Positions 15,795 to 24,030 are shown, counted from the stretch's first letter. The stretch: DNA of 50,666 nt from Bacillota bacterium (GCA_021784595.1 JAJYHT010000014.1:1-50666), one strand, 5' to 3'. Translations and numbers: made by a program. Notes: generated by a model from the letters alone, not told the origin.

Positions 15795-16252
15795 TTATGA
15801 AAGTTGGGGCCAGCCGACCTTGATTACAGTCTTTCAATACGGGTGCTCTGTTAGAATACGGGCTTAGTCCCTACGATGCATAAATCGTAACCTCGCAATG
15901 AATTTAATCGTGAGGAGATTGGCCCTGCAGTTGCGCAACATCCAGCAACCCGCCCATGGCCCAATGATGCGCGTATGGGAAGAGAAGTTTCTTGCCCCAA
16001 CTCTTTTTTCAGCAACGAGTTGGACCATCGAGAGCGAGAACTGGCCATGGGCGTTTTTGGTTGAAATTTCTTTCCTAGACTTCCTGAAGGTAAGTGTACG
16101 GTACAAAAACTCTTGCATCCTCCGCGGCCCATGTCATCATGGAGCCATCAGGGCATCTCGTTAAGCAAGCAATATTGGGGGCCGTGGACCGCCCCCGTGG
16201 TTGCGCGCGTATGACTTTTAAAATCGTAGACCGCCTTCGATTCGAAAACACG

Positions 16253-17050
16253 TCATTCTGGTTCAGATTGGCTTTGTTGCGATATGGGGGCCAGGGCATC
16301 GGACACGCTCGGTGCTATCCCCCTCAGCATATCGGTCAGCTCTGTCGGCAAAAACAACAGCGTATTCTGGTTAGACTTTACCGCCTCCAACAAAACGTTT
16401 AAGCCACGCAACCGAAACGCCACCGTGGAGCCTTCATAAACGCGCGCCGCTTTCACATATTCCTCGGCGGCCACCACTTCTGCCTCTCCATAGATTCTAC
16501 GGGCTTCTTTTTCTGCTTGCGCTTGCGCCTTGCGACTCAAGGTCTCTTGAAGAGAATCAGGTATTTTCAAATCTCGAACCTCAACATTTTGCACTTCAAT
16601 ACCCCACGATTTGGCTCGGGCACCAATTTGCGCCGCTATTTCCTCATCAAGCCGACGCTGTCCTGACAACAAAAGCTCCAGGTCGCTGCGGCTGACTACG
16701 TCGCGCAATGCGGCTTGACAGGCCAAATCGATAGTCGCTCTATAGTCTTTGACGGCAATTGCCGCACTCCGCACGTCGGAAACCTTCCAAAACAACACCG
16801 CCATCAGGGTCACTGGAACTTTGTCTTTGGACAGCGTGCCGTCAGTGCTGAATTCCGTAATGGCAATCCGTTTATCGATAATAACCCCGCGTTGAATGCC
16901 AGCCCACACAATGTTCAGACCGGGTCCTGTTTGCCGCACCAACTTTCCAAAAGTGAAAACCAGCATCTCTTCCCATTGCTTAACCACTTTTACTGATGAG
17001 GCCAGGTAAATCACAATCACCACTACCACAATTAACAATGCGAGATTCAT
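16253..17050 (-). CDS. SPFH/Band 7 protein (stomatin/slipin-like)
   Basis: 265 residues. One N-terminal membrane helix (MNLALLIVVVVIVIYLASS), then the SPFH/Band 7 domain: VVKQWEEMLVFTFGKLVRQT, GPGLNIVWAGIQRG, DKVPVTLMAVLFWKV, with AIAVKDYRATIDLACQAALRDVV and a coiled-coil region rich in Ala/Glu (SRKAQAQAEKEARRIYGEAEVVAAEEYVK). Slipins form membrane-associated multimers and are linked to protease control or membrane organisation. Usually an NfeD partner gene is adjacent; none is here. Start ATG follows GAGGGGGCG. Confidence 0.93.
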   Translation of the reverse strand: MNLALLIVVVVIVIYLASSVKVVKQWEEMLVFTFGKLVRQTGPGLNIVWAGIQRGVIIDKRIAITEFSTDGTLSKDKVPVTLMAVLFWKVSDVRSAAIAVKDYRATIDLACQAALRDVVSRSDLELLLSGQRRLDEEIAAQIGARAKSWGIEVQNVEVRDLKIPDSLQETLSRKAQAQAEKEARRIYGEAEVVAAEEYVKAARVYEGSTVAFRLRGLNVLLEAVKSNQNTLLFLPTELTDMLRGIAPSVSDALAPISQQSQSEPE

Positions 17051-17215
17051 AATCGATGACGCCCCCTCTTATCCCGCGGATTCAATAATGGGACATTGGC
17101 CGCAACACGGCGGCCTCGGCATCCATCTGATAGATCTGGGTGTAAATTCAGTATACTCTCTTTTCCGACTGGTTTGATGGAAACCAAATAGAATGCCCCA
17201 GAGCCGGCGTGCCAG

Positions 17216-17923
17216 CTATGTTTGAATGGCTTGCGGCATGCTTTCCCAGTGGGAGGGACAGCCATCGAATGGCTTTAACACCGCGCGTACCAGAGACTGC
17301 AGTGCTTCGTACTGTAAGTCTCTAGTCACACCGGGTTGAAAAACCTGGCGCACCATCGTGGCTAGACTAGGGTCCCAGGCGCTTAAATCGTCCAGCAAGT
17401 ACTTGGGTTTGGGCAACCAATGGCGATGCCACTTATAGTGACCGGTCATGGCGGTTTGCACCACTTGACTGGCAAGCCACGATACCGTGTTGGGATCATC
17501 GGCCATACGATCGGCCACATCTTTTAACAAATCACATACGGCGTAACGCCAAAACTCCATGGAACCCGGCTCCACGAGAGGAGGGCCTTGATTCCAGGTT
17601 AGACGCGCCTGGTCCGCCAATGACTGAACGAGGCCATCCCGGTCGTCAACCACAACGCCTCTGGCAAACATGGCAATGGTTGCCGGATGATCGGTCCATG
17701 ACAACTCCAACCTTATCTGTTCCGGTGGATTGATAAAAACCTCAACCTCAGAACCGTCGAGTGTCAGCAACCGTCTTTGTCGCCATCCCTCGTCATGAAT
17801 CACAAAAAAATCCCAGTCACTATGCGCATAGACCCGGCCATACACTCGTGAACCCGTCCAAAGAATGCCCATCAGATGCGACCCAAATTCTTCACGCATC
17901 ATGCGTACGACCCGCTCAACCAC
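17216..17923 (-). CDS. Nucleotidyltransferase-fold protein
   Basis: 235 residues. The N terminus carries the minimal nucleotidyltransferase motif GSRVYGRVYAHSDWDFFVI (G-S-x9-D-x-D) and a third acidic residue in EVEVFINPPE. The C-terminal part is helical (WRYAVCDLLKDVADRMADD, ASQVVQTAMTGHYKWHRHW), as in KNTase-like proteins. Substrate unknown; antibiotic or RNA/protein nucleotidylation are possible. The GTG start follows a good ribosome-binding site (AGAGGAG) only at a distance, with a five-codon frame (ATG to TGA, Met-Asn-Ser-Arg-Gly) in between that overlaps the start, so translation may be coupled. Confidence 0.82.
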   Translation of the reverse strand: MVERVVRMMREEFGSHLMGILWTGSRVYGRVYAHSDWDFFVIHDEGWRQRRLLTLDGSEVEVFINPPEQIRLELSWTDHPATIAMFARGVVVDDRDGLVQSLADQARLTWNQGPPLVEPGSMEFWRYAVCDLLKDVADRMADDPNTVSWLASQVVQTAMTGHYKWHRHWLPKPKYLLDDLSAWDPSLATMVRQVFQPGVTRDLQYEALQSLVRAVLKPFDGCPSHWESMPQAIQT

Positions 17924-17987
17924 GAGAATTCATCCGGTTCTCCTCTCTAGCCATTCGCTGTCCGGTTTTCGATCTCTGCATACCCAT

Positions 17988-18016
17988 TTGACATCCCATT
18001 AAATCCACCCTACGGT
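17988..18016 (+). promoter_or_regulatory. Sigma-A-type promoter of the selC-like tRNA
   Basis: A perfect -35 TTGACA at 17988-17993 is followed after 17 bases by TACGGT (18011-18016; three of six match TATAAT). The tRNA 5' end lies 10 bases after the -10, where transcription would begin, so the promoter appears dedicated to this RNA. Confidence 0.65.
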
Positions 18017-18025
18017 AGAAAAGAT

Positions 18026-18121
18026 GACGGTCAACGGGTACTGGAGTACCCCCTCGGCTGCAAACCGTGTGACACACGGCATGGCCGTGTGGCTGGGTTC
18101 GATTCCCAGGGGCCGTCTCCA
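18026..18121 (+). tRNA. selC-shaped tRNA with Cys anticodon GCA
   Basis: 96 nt including an encoded CCA (18119-18121). Acceptor 18026-18032 pairs with 18111-18117 (7 bp, one G-U); A33/G110 lie opposite as a mismatched eighth pair, so the branch is 8/5-like or 7/5 plus a bulge. The D arm has 6 bp (GGGTAC/GTACCC, 18036-18051) and a 4-nt loop TGGA, as in bacterial tRNA-Sec and unlike normal tRNAs. The anticodon loop CTGCAAA (18058-18064) gives GCA; its stem has one U-U mismatch. The variable arm is 8 bp with a 3-nt loop (18073-18091). The T arm is CTGGG-TTCGATT-CCCAG. The discriminator is U73 (18118). U73 plus GCA are cysteine identity elements, while G73 and UCA would be expected for Sec. It is therefore best read as a minor tRNA-Cys with tRNA-Sec architecture; whether it is charged by CysRS or used by SelB is unknown. 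Confidence 0.85.
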
Positions 18122-18155
18122 ACGTTACCCATACCCTATCGCACGATACCTGCGA

Positions 18156-18968
18156 TTATGATACTCCTGAGAAGCCAATCACCTCTAGGCCCTTTTCCCG
18201 CAGCAGATCCACAAAGGGCTGTATCCCCACCAAATCGCCGGGAAGGTGGCCGACTACCACAACGTTGCCTTCTGCCTCCTTCCGCAGTCTGAGTTTCGCG
18301 TCAGTCGCCAAATGGATATAAACCACGGTCCCAATGCCTTGTCGGAAGTATTCTTTGGCAATCTCATAACCCCCGTTGGTTCCGGCGCCGTGAACCACCA
18401 TCACCCGACCGGCGGGTGCACTTGCGGTTCCGACCGCGACGACCGGGTGAATGGGTGCCGAGCGAATTTCATCTAAGGTCATCAGAGCACCGATGACATC
18501 AGCCACCGGTTGCTCTGGACGAATGAGGGAGACCGCCTGCGCCATGCGTTGCCTGCCGTATTCATCCAAGGGATTATGGATATTTAAAAAGGGCATCTCT
18601 AATAGGCGGGCCACTGACACCACGTGGTCATAATTAGCAGACTGAAAGCGGTCCCGCCATCTTTCAGTCATAGGTTCAATGGCTCTTCGCGCTCGGTCTT
18701 CAGGTATTCCCTGGGACGTCATCAGATCAACATGCCGCTCAAAAATTTTGGGGAAATTCACCAGAGCATCTGCGGGATGGTGGGCAATTACCGCATCCAC
18801 GCCCAGCTTTTGTCCCAATAATAGATCGGATGCGTGGACATCAATGCCGAACAGGACCTTTTTAATGTTCTGTCCCGGGATATAAATTGCACTGTCCGCA
18901 GGCATAGTGCTTTGACCCGCTAGCGCTACGGCCCAGTCCATAAGATCTTGCGTGCTGACTGTATTCAC
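18156..18968 (-). CDS. NIF3-like metal-binding protein
   Basis: About 270 residues. The NIF3/YqfO fold is visible: KKVLFGIDVHASDLLLGQKLGVDAVIAHHP gives a His pair (AHHP) for the di-metal site, MPFLNIHNPLDEY follows in the middle, and the end reads GTVVYIHLATDAKLRL with VVVVGHLPGDLVGIQPF supplying further His/Asp ligands. NIF3 proteins bind two metals at the inner face of a toroidal hexamer; their substrate is not settled. GTG at 18968 has AGGAG 8 nt ahead; an ATG six codons earlier directly abuts the upstream stop. It closes the ABC operon, so a role in processing the imported compound is possible. A small hairpin (18138-18143/18151-18156) lies at the stop. Confidence 0.85.
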   Translation of the reverse strand: MNTVSTQDLMDWAVALAGQSTMPADSAIYIPGQNIKKVLFGIDVHASDLLLGQKLGVDAVIAHHPADALVNFPKIFERHVDLMTSQGIPEDRARRAIEPMTERWRDRFQSANYDHVVSVARLLEMPFLNIHNPLDEYGRQRMAQAVSLIRPEQPVADVIGALMTLDEIRSAPIHPVVAVGTASAPAGRVMVVHGAGTNGGYEIAKEYFRQGIGTVVYIHLATDAKLRLRKEAEGNVVVVGHLPGDLVGIQPFVDLLREKGLEVIGFSGVS

Positions 18969-18986
18969 TTCTCCATCTCCTGCCAT

Positions 18987-19868
18987 CTATTGATTAGGGT
19001 CAAACACGTCGCGTATTCCATCTCCTAAAATATTAAATCCCATCACCACCAAAAAAATTGCCGCTCCGGGAAATAGGGAAATCCATGGCGCCATCGTCAG
19101 ATACTCGGATCCGCTCTGTAGCATCGAACCCCAATTGGGTGCTGGTGGCGGGGGTCCTAACCCCAAGAACGACAAGCTAGCCACACTAAGAATTGCACCC
19201 CCGATATTGAGCGTGCCAATCACGATAATCGGCGTTGCAATGTTCACGAGAATATGGCGGAACATGATTCGAAGGGGAGAGGCCCCCAAGCAACGCGCGG
19301 CCTCCACATACTCCCGGCCTTTTGCCTCTAACACTTGCCCTCGGGTCAGCCTCGCGAATTGCGGTATCGTCACCACACCTATGGCAATAATGGCATGGCT
19401 CAGCGAAGGCCCCAAAACCCACGCCATCGCCAGTGCCAAAACCAAGCCAGGAAATGCTAGACCCGCATCCACCACTCGCATGATTACCTCATCCACAACG
19501 CCGCCAAAATACCCAGAAACAAGCCCTAACGGGACCCCTACGCCCATTCCCAGCGAAACAATCAGAACCCCGGACAACAGCGCTCCACGAGAGCCATAGA
19601 TAATCCGAGACAAGATGTCGCGTCCTAAGTCGTCGGTCCCTAGCCAGTGGGCTGCTGAGGGCGCGTGAAAAGCCGAAGAAAAGTTGGCTGCATCAGGTCC
19701 GTAGGGAGCAATCCACGGCGCAAACACCGCGCATATCAAAAACATTAGGATTATCCCCAGACCTACCACCGCCAATCGATTGCGCCAAAATCGACGCCAT
19801 CCCCGCCGTTGATTGCCCCGTGAAGTTGTTTGAGTATCTAGCTGTAGGCTTTCTAGTGGCAGTTGCAT
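18987..19868 (-). CDS. Peptide-type ABC transporter permease (DppC/OppC-like)
   Basis: 293 residues. An N-terminal cytoplasmic stretch RGWRRFWRNRLAVVGLGIIL with the OppC-type opening, six membrane helices, and LGTDDLGRDILSRIIYGSRGALLSG, the typical DppC/OppC loop after helix 1. The EAA motif that docks the ATPase is seen in EYVEAARCLGASPLRIMFRHIL. The end is GDGIRDVFDPNQ, the usual last residues (D-P). It acts as the second membrane subunit of a dipeptide/oligopeptide/nickel-type importer. Start ATG follows GGGGAGGG; the gene lies 14 bp after the DppB-like gene. No ATPase gene is in this operon. Confidence 0.95.
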   Translation of the reverse strand: MQLPLESLQLDTQTTSRGNQRRGWRRFWRNRLAVVGLGIILMFLICAVFAPWIAPYGPDAANFSSAFHAPSAAHWLGTDDLGRDILSRIIYGSRGALLSGVLIVSLGMGVGVPLGLVSGYFGGVVDEVIMRVVDAGLAFPGLVLALAMAWVLGPSLSHAIIAIGVVTIPQFARLTRGQVLEAKGREYVEAARCLGASPLRIMFRHILVNIATPIIVIGTLNIGGAILSVASLSFLGLGPPPPAPNWGSMLQSGSEYLTMAPWISLFPGAAIFLVVMGFNILGDGIRDVFDPNQ

Positions 19869-19882
19869 TCAAGCCCTCCCCG

Positions 19883-20830
19883 TCACGAGTAGCGAATTCG
19901 CGGGTCGACCCACGCATAGATCAAGTCCACCGCCAAGTTGGCCAGCAACACCACTAAAGCCATAAACAGCACTGAGCCTTGCAGTACAGGATAATCGCGA
20001 TCAAAAATTGCGTTGACAACCAATTGTCCCATGCCAGGAAGCGAAAAGATGGATTCTGTAATCACGACGCCGCCCAGCAAACCGCCTACCTGCAACCCTA
20101 TTACGGTCACAACAGGAATCAATGCATTGCGTAGACTATGGTGCATTACCACAATCCATTCTCGGGCGCCTTTAGCTCGAGCAACTTGAATATATAAAAG
20201 GTGCATTACTTCGAGAAGCTCGCCCCGCAAAACCCGAGAAGTGACCGCTGCCAAAGGCATGGCCAAGACAATGGTAGGGAGCACCAAATGCATCAGGTTG
20301 CTCCCTACTCCTTGATTTAATGGGGTCCATCCCAAAGAAGGCAGCCACCGGAAGGACACCGCGAAAATATAGACCAAAACCAGCGCCAACCAAAAGTTGG
20401 GTATCGCTGCCCCTACCAAGGCAAGCAATCGAGACACCCCGTCAATCCAAGTGTTGGGCCGATAGGCTGCCAAGATTCCGGTTGGCAAGGCAATCAGCAA
20501 GGATACCACAACGGCCAAGACCGCTAATTCCAAGGTCACCGGAATCCTAGTCAGAATGAGCGATGTTACCGACTGTCCGTCTAGCAAGGAACTGCCTAAA
20601 TTGCCTTTCAGCACATTAACCACGTAACTGCCGAATTGAACAACCAGAGGATGATCAAGTCCCATTTTTTGATCCAGCAGTCTAACGGCCAAAGGCGTCG
20701 CTTGTTCGCCTAAAATGGTGTAGGCCGGATTGCCCGGCGCGATGTGGATCAGGGCAAAAGTCACGACGAGCACAATCATGGCGACCGGAATCAGATTTAA
20801 GATACGTCGAATCACAAAGGGGCCCATCAT
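19883..20830 (-). CDS. Peptide-type ABC transporter permease (DppB/OppB-like)
   Basis: 315 residues beginning MMGPFVIRRILNLIPVAMIV, the typical DppB start, with LIHIAPGNPA in the first loop and six membrane helices. The EAA loop is QVARAKGAREWIVVMHHSLRN, then GGVVITESIFSLPGMGQLVVNAI and the end DLIYAWVDPRIRYS, all family marks. It pairs with the DppC-like subunit to form the channel. Start ATG (two in tandem) follows AAGGAGATC. The 15-bp gap to the binding-protein gene supports one transcript. Confidence 0.96.
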   Translation of the reverse strand: MMGPFVIRRILNLIPVAMIVLVVTFALIHIAPGNPAYTILGEQATPLAVRLLDQKMGLDHPLVVQFGSYVVNVLKGNLGSSLLDGQSVTSLILTRIPVTLELAVLAVVVSLLIALPTGILAAYRPNTWIDGVSRLLALVGAAIPNFWLALVLVYIFAVSFRWLPSLGWTPLNQGVGSNLMHLVLPTIVLAMPLAAVTSRVLRGELLEVMHLLYIQVARAKGAREWIVVMHHSLRNALIPVVTVIGLQVGGLLGGVVITESIFSLPGMGQLVVNAIFDRDYPVLQGSVLFMALVVLLANLAVDLIYAWVDPRIRYS

Positions 20831-20845
20831 GATCTCCTTAGCTAC

Positions 20846-22402
20846 CTATTGACCTTCCCATACCGTAGCAAATCGCATCAGTCCATCAGGATAAACCGAA
20901 AATCCATGGACTGTCGGCGACCAGGCTTGAATCACTGGAGGATACACTAAAAAGACATAGGGTGCTTGATGCAACACGATGGAAGCGGCCTGATCGTACA
21001 ACGCCTTTCGCTGCGATTGCGCAGTGGCTTCACGGGCTTGCAGGAGCAAACTGTCAACCTGCTGGTTGGAGTACTTGGGATCATTGAAGCTCCCGCCCGT
21101 GGTGTCAAATGCGTAGCTGTTCTGGTCTGGATCGGGACGACCGCTCCAACCTAAAAGATCAGCCTGATAATTTCCACCAATCGCGTCCGTCAACAACGTA
21201 GTAAAGTCGACTGGTTCGATATGCATGGTGATTCCTACCTTAGCCAGTTCACTCTGGATGGCCTCCATTTCCTGAGTGGTGACAGGGTTGTTATCTCCCA
21301 GCAGAGTAAAGGTAAAGCCATTTGGATTGCCGGCTTGGGCAAGTTGAGCCTTGGCCAATTGGTGCGAATAGGGGACCTTTAGGCTTGCGTCATAAGCCCA
21401 TGATGCGGGCGAGAACTGACTATATGCCGGTGTGGCATAGCCGAAAAACAGGAGCTGGTTCAATGCCTGCCGATTGATGGCATAATTTACGGCTTCCCGA
21501 TTATGAATATTGTTAAAAGGCGCCGCAGTGGTGTTGAGTTCCATGTCATCGTAGCCCAATCCCGATTTCTGGGCATACACCAACGATGAGTTCGATTTTA
21601 GTTGGCTCATCTCTTGATACGGCACACTATCTATAATATTCTCCTGCCCAGTGACAAGCGCGTTATACTCCTGAAGCGGATTCACAATTGGGGTGTAGAC
21701 AATTTTGCTGAGATACGGCAACCCTTTTTGCCAATAGTGGGGATTGCGCTCTAAGATCATGTGATCATTTTTGATCCATTGAACAAATTGAAAGGGACCT
21801 GTGCCTACTGGGTGCAAGCCATAGGCACTTCCCCATTTTTGCATCGCAGTCGGTGAAGAAATCATCCCAGTCCGCCCGGTCAACATGGACAGAAACGCTG
21901 CAAACGGGGCTTTTAACGTCACGACGACTTCGTAGTTGTTCGGCGCCGACAGGTTTTGCACCAAAGCCAAGTTGCTTCGCCGCGGCGAGGCGTTGGCGGG
22001 ATTCATCTCCCATTGCCAGTTGTACAGCACCGCTTGAGCATTAAATGGCGTCCCATCTTGGAACTGTACGCCGTGCCGCAGGTACAGGGTATATGTCTTT
22101 CCGCCGTTCGTAATCGTCCAGTGGGTTGCCAAATTGGGTTCTACCGTAAGAGACGGAGACAATTTCAACAGCGGATCAAAAATGTTGATAAATGCTTGGC
22201 GATCAATTAGGGCAGACGACATGGCCGGACTCAGTGTAACAAAATCTGAATCAATACCTACGTTGAGCGTGCCCCCGGCTTGAGGCCCCGCACTACTTTT
22301 GGTCGGAGGTGATGATGTCGTCGATGGACTCGAACCGCACCCCGCCACCCCAGCGGCCAAAGCTAAAGAGGCAACCACAGCCATCCCAGTTTTCCTTAAC
22401 AT
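20846..22402 (-). CDS. Peptide-type ABC transporter substrate-binding lipoprotein
   Basis: 518 residues. A lipoprotein signal: MLRKTGMAVVASLALAAGVAGC with lipobox GVAGC, then a Ser/Thr/Pro linker. The SBP_bac_5 domain starts with GGTLNVGIDSDFVTLSP and contains ATHWTITNGGKTYTLYLRHGV, FQDGTPFNAQAVLYNW and PVGTGPFQFVQW, hallmarks of DppA/OppA/NikA-type binding proteins. It would sit on the outer membrane face and deliver peptides or similar ligands to the DppBC-like channel. Ligand unknown. Start ATG follows GAGGAGGATAAT. It is the first structural gene after gntR. Confidence 0.95.
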   Translation of the reverse strand: MLRKTGMAVVASLALAAGVAGCGSSPSTTSSPPTKSSAGPQAGGTLNVGIDSDFVTLSPAMSSALIDRQAFINIFDPLLKLSPSLTVEPNLATHWTITNGGKTYTLYLRHGVQFQDGTPFNAQAVLYNWQWEMNPANASPRRSNLALVQNLSAPNNYEVVVTLKAPFAAFLSMLTGRTGMISSPTAMQKWGSAYGLHPVGTGPFQFVQWIKNDHMILERNPHYWQKGLPYLSKIVYTPIVNPLQEYNALVTGQENIIDSVPYQEMSQLKSNSSLVYAQKSGLGYDDMELNTTAAPFNNIHNREAVNYAINRQALNQLLFFGYATPAYSQFSPASWAYDASLKVPYSHQLAKAQLAQAGNPNGFTFTLLGDNNPVTTQEMEAIQSELAKVGITMHIEPVDFTTLLTDAIGGNYQADLLGWSGRPDPDQNSYAFDTTGGSFNDPKYSNQQVDSLLLQAREATAQSQRKALYDQAASIVLHQAPYVFLVYPPVIQAWSPTVHGFSVYPDGLMRFATVWEGQ

Positions 22403-22420
22403 ATTATCCTCCTCGTCGTA

Positions 22421-23116
22421 TCAAGGCGGGCTGGATTCATGATCCATACCCTGGATTCGTTTAATGAGTCCTTCTCTCGTGCGTCGGACATGTTCGCGCG
22501 CATACTGTTCGGCCAGCTCTGGGTTGCGCTCTAATATCGCTTGGTAAATTTTGCGGTGCTCTGGAACGGATGTTGCGACACGGGTTTTAGTTACCCAATT
22601 AAGCGACACCATTCGCGTGCGAAATCCCTCCAATCCTTTTAAACACTGTGTCAAATAGCTGTTTTGAGCCATCTCCGTCATCGTGTCATGAAAAGAAGAA
22701 TGCGCCCTATCAAAAACATCTGGATCGACAACTTCCATTTCCATGACCCCAAGACTTTGTGACAGTTGTTCCAGCAATGTCCTGTTTGGCTCCATGGAAG
22801 CCAGTCGTGCGGCCAATCCTTCCAACGTTTCACGCAAAATATATGCCTGTTCAACATTGACCATAGAAAGCCGGGCAACAATCAGTCCTCTATGGCCATC
22901 AACCATTACCAATCCTTCGGCACTTAAACTTTTTAACGCCTCTCGTACTGGAGTACGCGACACCTCCAGTTTTTCTGCCAAAATTCGTTCGACCAACCGC
23001 GATCCGGGAGGAAGATCTCCATCCAAAATCGCCTGCTTTAGCCGTCGGTACACCTCTTGAGCAGTCGACGCAATAATGATTGGCTCTAAAGAATGGTGCA
23101 GCGCACTTTCTTCCAA
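22421..23116 (-). CDS. GntR-family (FadR/FCD) transcriptional regulator
   Basis: 231 residues. Winged helix of the GntR family: EVYRRLKQAILDGDLPPGSR, LVERILAEKLEVSRTPVREA, LKSLSAEGLV. The C-terminal FCD all-helical ligand-binding domain carries Arg/His/Asp/Glu metal-binding positions, e.g. AHSSFHDTMTEMA and SVPEHRKIYQAIL. TTG start follows GGAGGGACTTCA. It leads the ABC operon and would act as its ligand-responsive regulator, probably binding the palindrome at 23193-23202. Confidence 0.93.
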   Translation of the reverse strand: MEESALHHSLEPIIIASTAQEVYRRLKQAILDGDLPPGSRLVERILAEKLEVSRTPVREALKSLSAEGLVMVDGHRGLIVARLSMVNVEQAYILRETLEGLAARLASMEPNRTLLEQLSQSLGVMEMEVVDPDVFDRAHSSFHDTMTEMAQNSYLTQCLKGLEGFRTRMVSLNWVTKTRVATSVPEHRKIYQAILERNPELAEQYAREHVRRTREGLIKRIQGMDHESSPP

Positions 23117-23192
23117 TGAAGTCCCTCCAATCCCTTATTAATATTCGCTCTCTTTTTTTAATTTCCTGCATAATTAATAGAAAATTTTCAAT

Positions 23193-23202
23193 CGGTATAC
23201 CG
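23193..23202. promoter_or_regulatory. Candidate GntR operator CGGTATACCG
   Basis: A perfect 10-bp palindrome that fits the GT-N-AC core of FadR-type operators (yGTxxACr). It lies 77 bases upstream of the gntR start, where autoregulation would be expected. Confidence 0.5.
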
Positions 23203-23415
23203 TCGACCAACAACACCCAAAAAGTAAAGAGTATTCGTATCTGGATTGCCTTGCGGGGTTTTTCCCTAATCGGGCAAACAGCCGCATCACCTCAACCGAT
23301 AGGATTGGCTGGCGGGAGAAATTCATTTACAACTTACATTGTCGGCACAAGGGTGCCTAAAGATAGAAGGAGAAACCTTTGACTGGCACTTATGGGGGTT
23401 AGTGTGAAACCCGGC

Positions 23416-23527
23416 GGGCATCTCCAAGCTCCAAACTGGAGGGCGGATGCCCCCTGGACTCATGCGATAACACCCAGGGCCCCTGCTGGAGGCACCCGGT
23501 GCGAACTATGGATACGATCCCCAATAG
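23416..23527. ncRNA. Highly structured intergenic segment, unknown RNA candidate
   Basis: In the 23117-23571 gap several stems can be read: GGGCATC (23416-23422)/GATGCCC (23446-23452) enclosing CTCCA/TGGAG (23429-23441); CCTGG (23453-23457)/CCAGG (23474-23478); GCAC/GTGC (23492-23502); and CTAT-GGAT (23506-23513) with ATCC...ATAG (23517-23527). I could not match it to a riboswitch, RNase P, SRP or 6S RNA by eye. A poor promoter (TTGACT at 23379, TAGTGT at 23400) lies on the plus side, so strand is uncertain. Confidence 0.4.
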
Positions 23528-23571
23528 CGGAGCTGGGCGGTCTGCCAGGTCCTGCAGCGCCCCGCAATCAG

Positions 23572-24030
23572 TTACGATTTCACCTGCAACGTTACAGCCC
23601 GACCTGAGGGTTCGCTAACTTTCTTCACCGCCGTACCAGTAGCCACCACTTCCATCACGTCTTCCGAACGATGAATAATTTCCACGCCAACATTGACCAC
23701 GGCATCGGCATGGAGCGCGTCGGCTTCGGCCTTCATGCGCTGTAAGGATAGCTCGCGGGCCGTATACATTAATTGTGTCAGTTGGCTGAGTTCACCGCGC
23801 TGCAACCCCTTAAACGCAGTCGCAATGCCGCCGCTAATTCCCATGCTCATCACGCTGTTTCCCAATACAAACCCTAGAGGTTGATAGCCACTGTCAGTAA
23901 TGAGCCAAAAATCCATCGCTGACAAATTGCTGGTTGCGGCGCCAGCAGTATGCTGCTGTAATCCATTCAGTTCCTTTACCACGTCGTCCATGGAAGTTAA
24001 CGGGTTGTTGCCACCAAAACCAAATGCCAT
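23572..24030 (-). CDS. YbjQ/UPF0145-type domain protein
   Basis: 152 residues starting MAFGFGGNNPLTSMDDVVKEL, with AAGGAG before the ATG at 24030. The DUF74/YbjQ-like part covers the second half: QLMYTARELSLQRMKAEADALHADAVVNVGVE, then IIHRSEDVMEVVATGTAVK. YbjQ folds into pentamer-like rings with heavy-metal-binding features in some members, but no clear metal set is seen here. The extra N-terminal 60 residues (SAMDFWLITDSGYQPLGFVLG) match the usual opening strand of the family. Function unknown. It is a single gene next to the decayed MarR gene. Confidence 0.72.
   Translation of the reverse strand: MAFGFGGNNPLTSMDDVVKELNGLQQHTAGAATSNLSAMDFWLITDSGYQPLGFVLGNSVMSMGISGGIATAFKGLQRGELSQLTQLMYTARELSLQRMKAEADALHADAVVNVGVEIIHRSEDVMEVVATGTAVKKVSEPSGRAVTLQVKS

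Noticed and set aside
18026-18121. True tRNA-Sec (selC)
   Set aside because: The anticodon is GCA, not TCA, and the discriminator is U, not G, despite the Sec-like arms.
17916-18122. 68-codon frame antisense to the selC-like tRNA
   Set aside because: It overlaps the tRNA and is Cys/His/Arg-rich with no motif; its openness comes from the tRNA sequence.
23416-23571. SAH, cobalamin or other known riboswitch; SRP or RNase P RNA
   Set aside because: None of the conserved core strings of these classes could be found on either strand.
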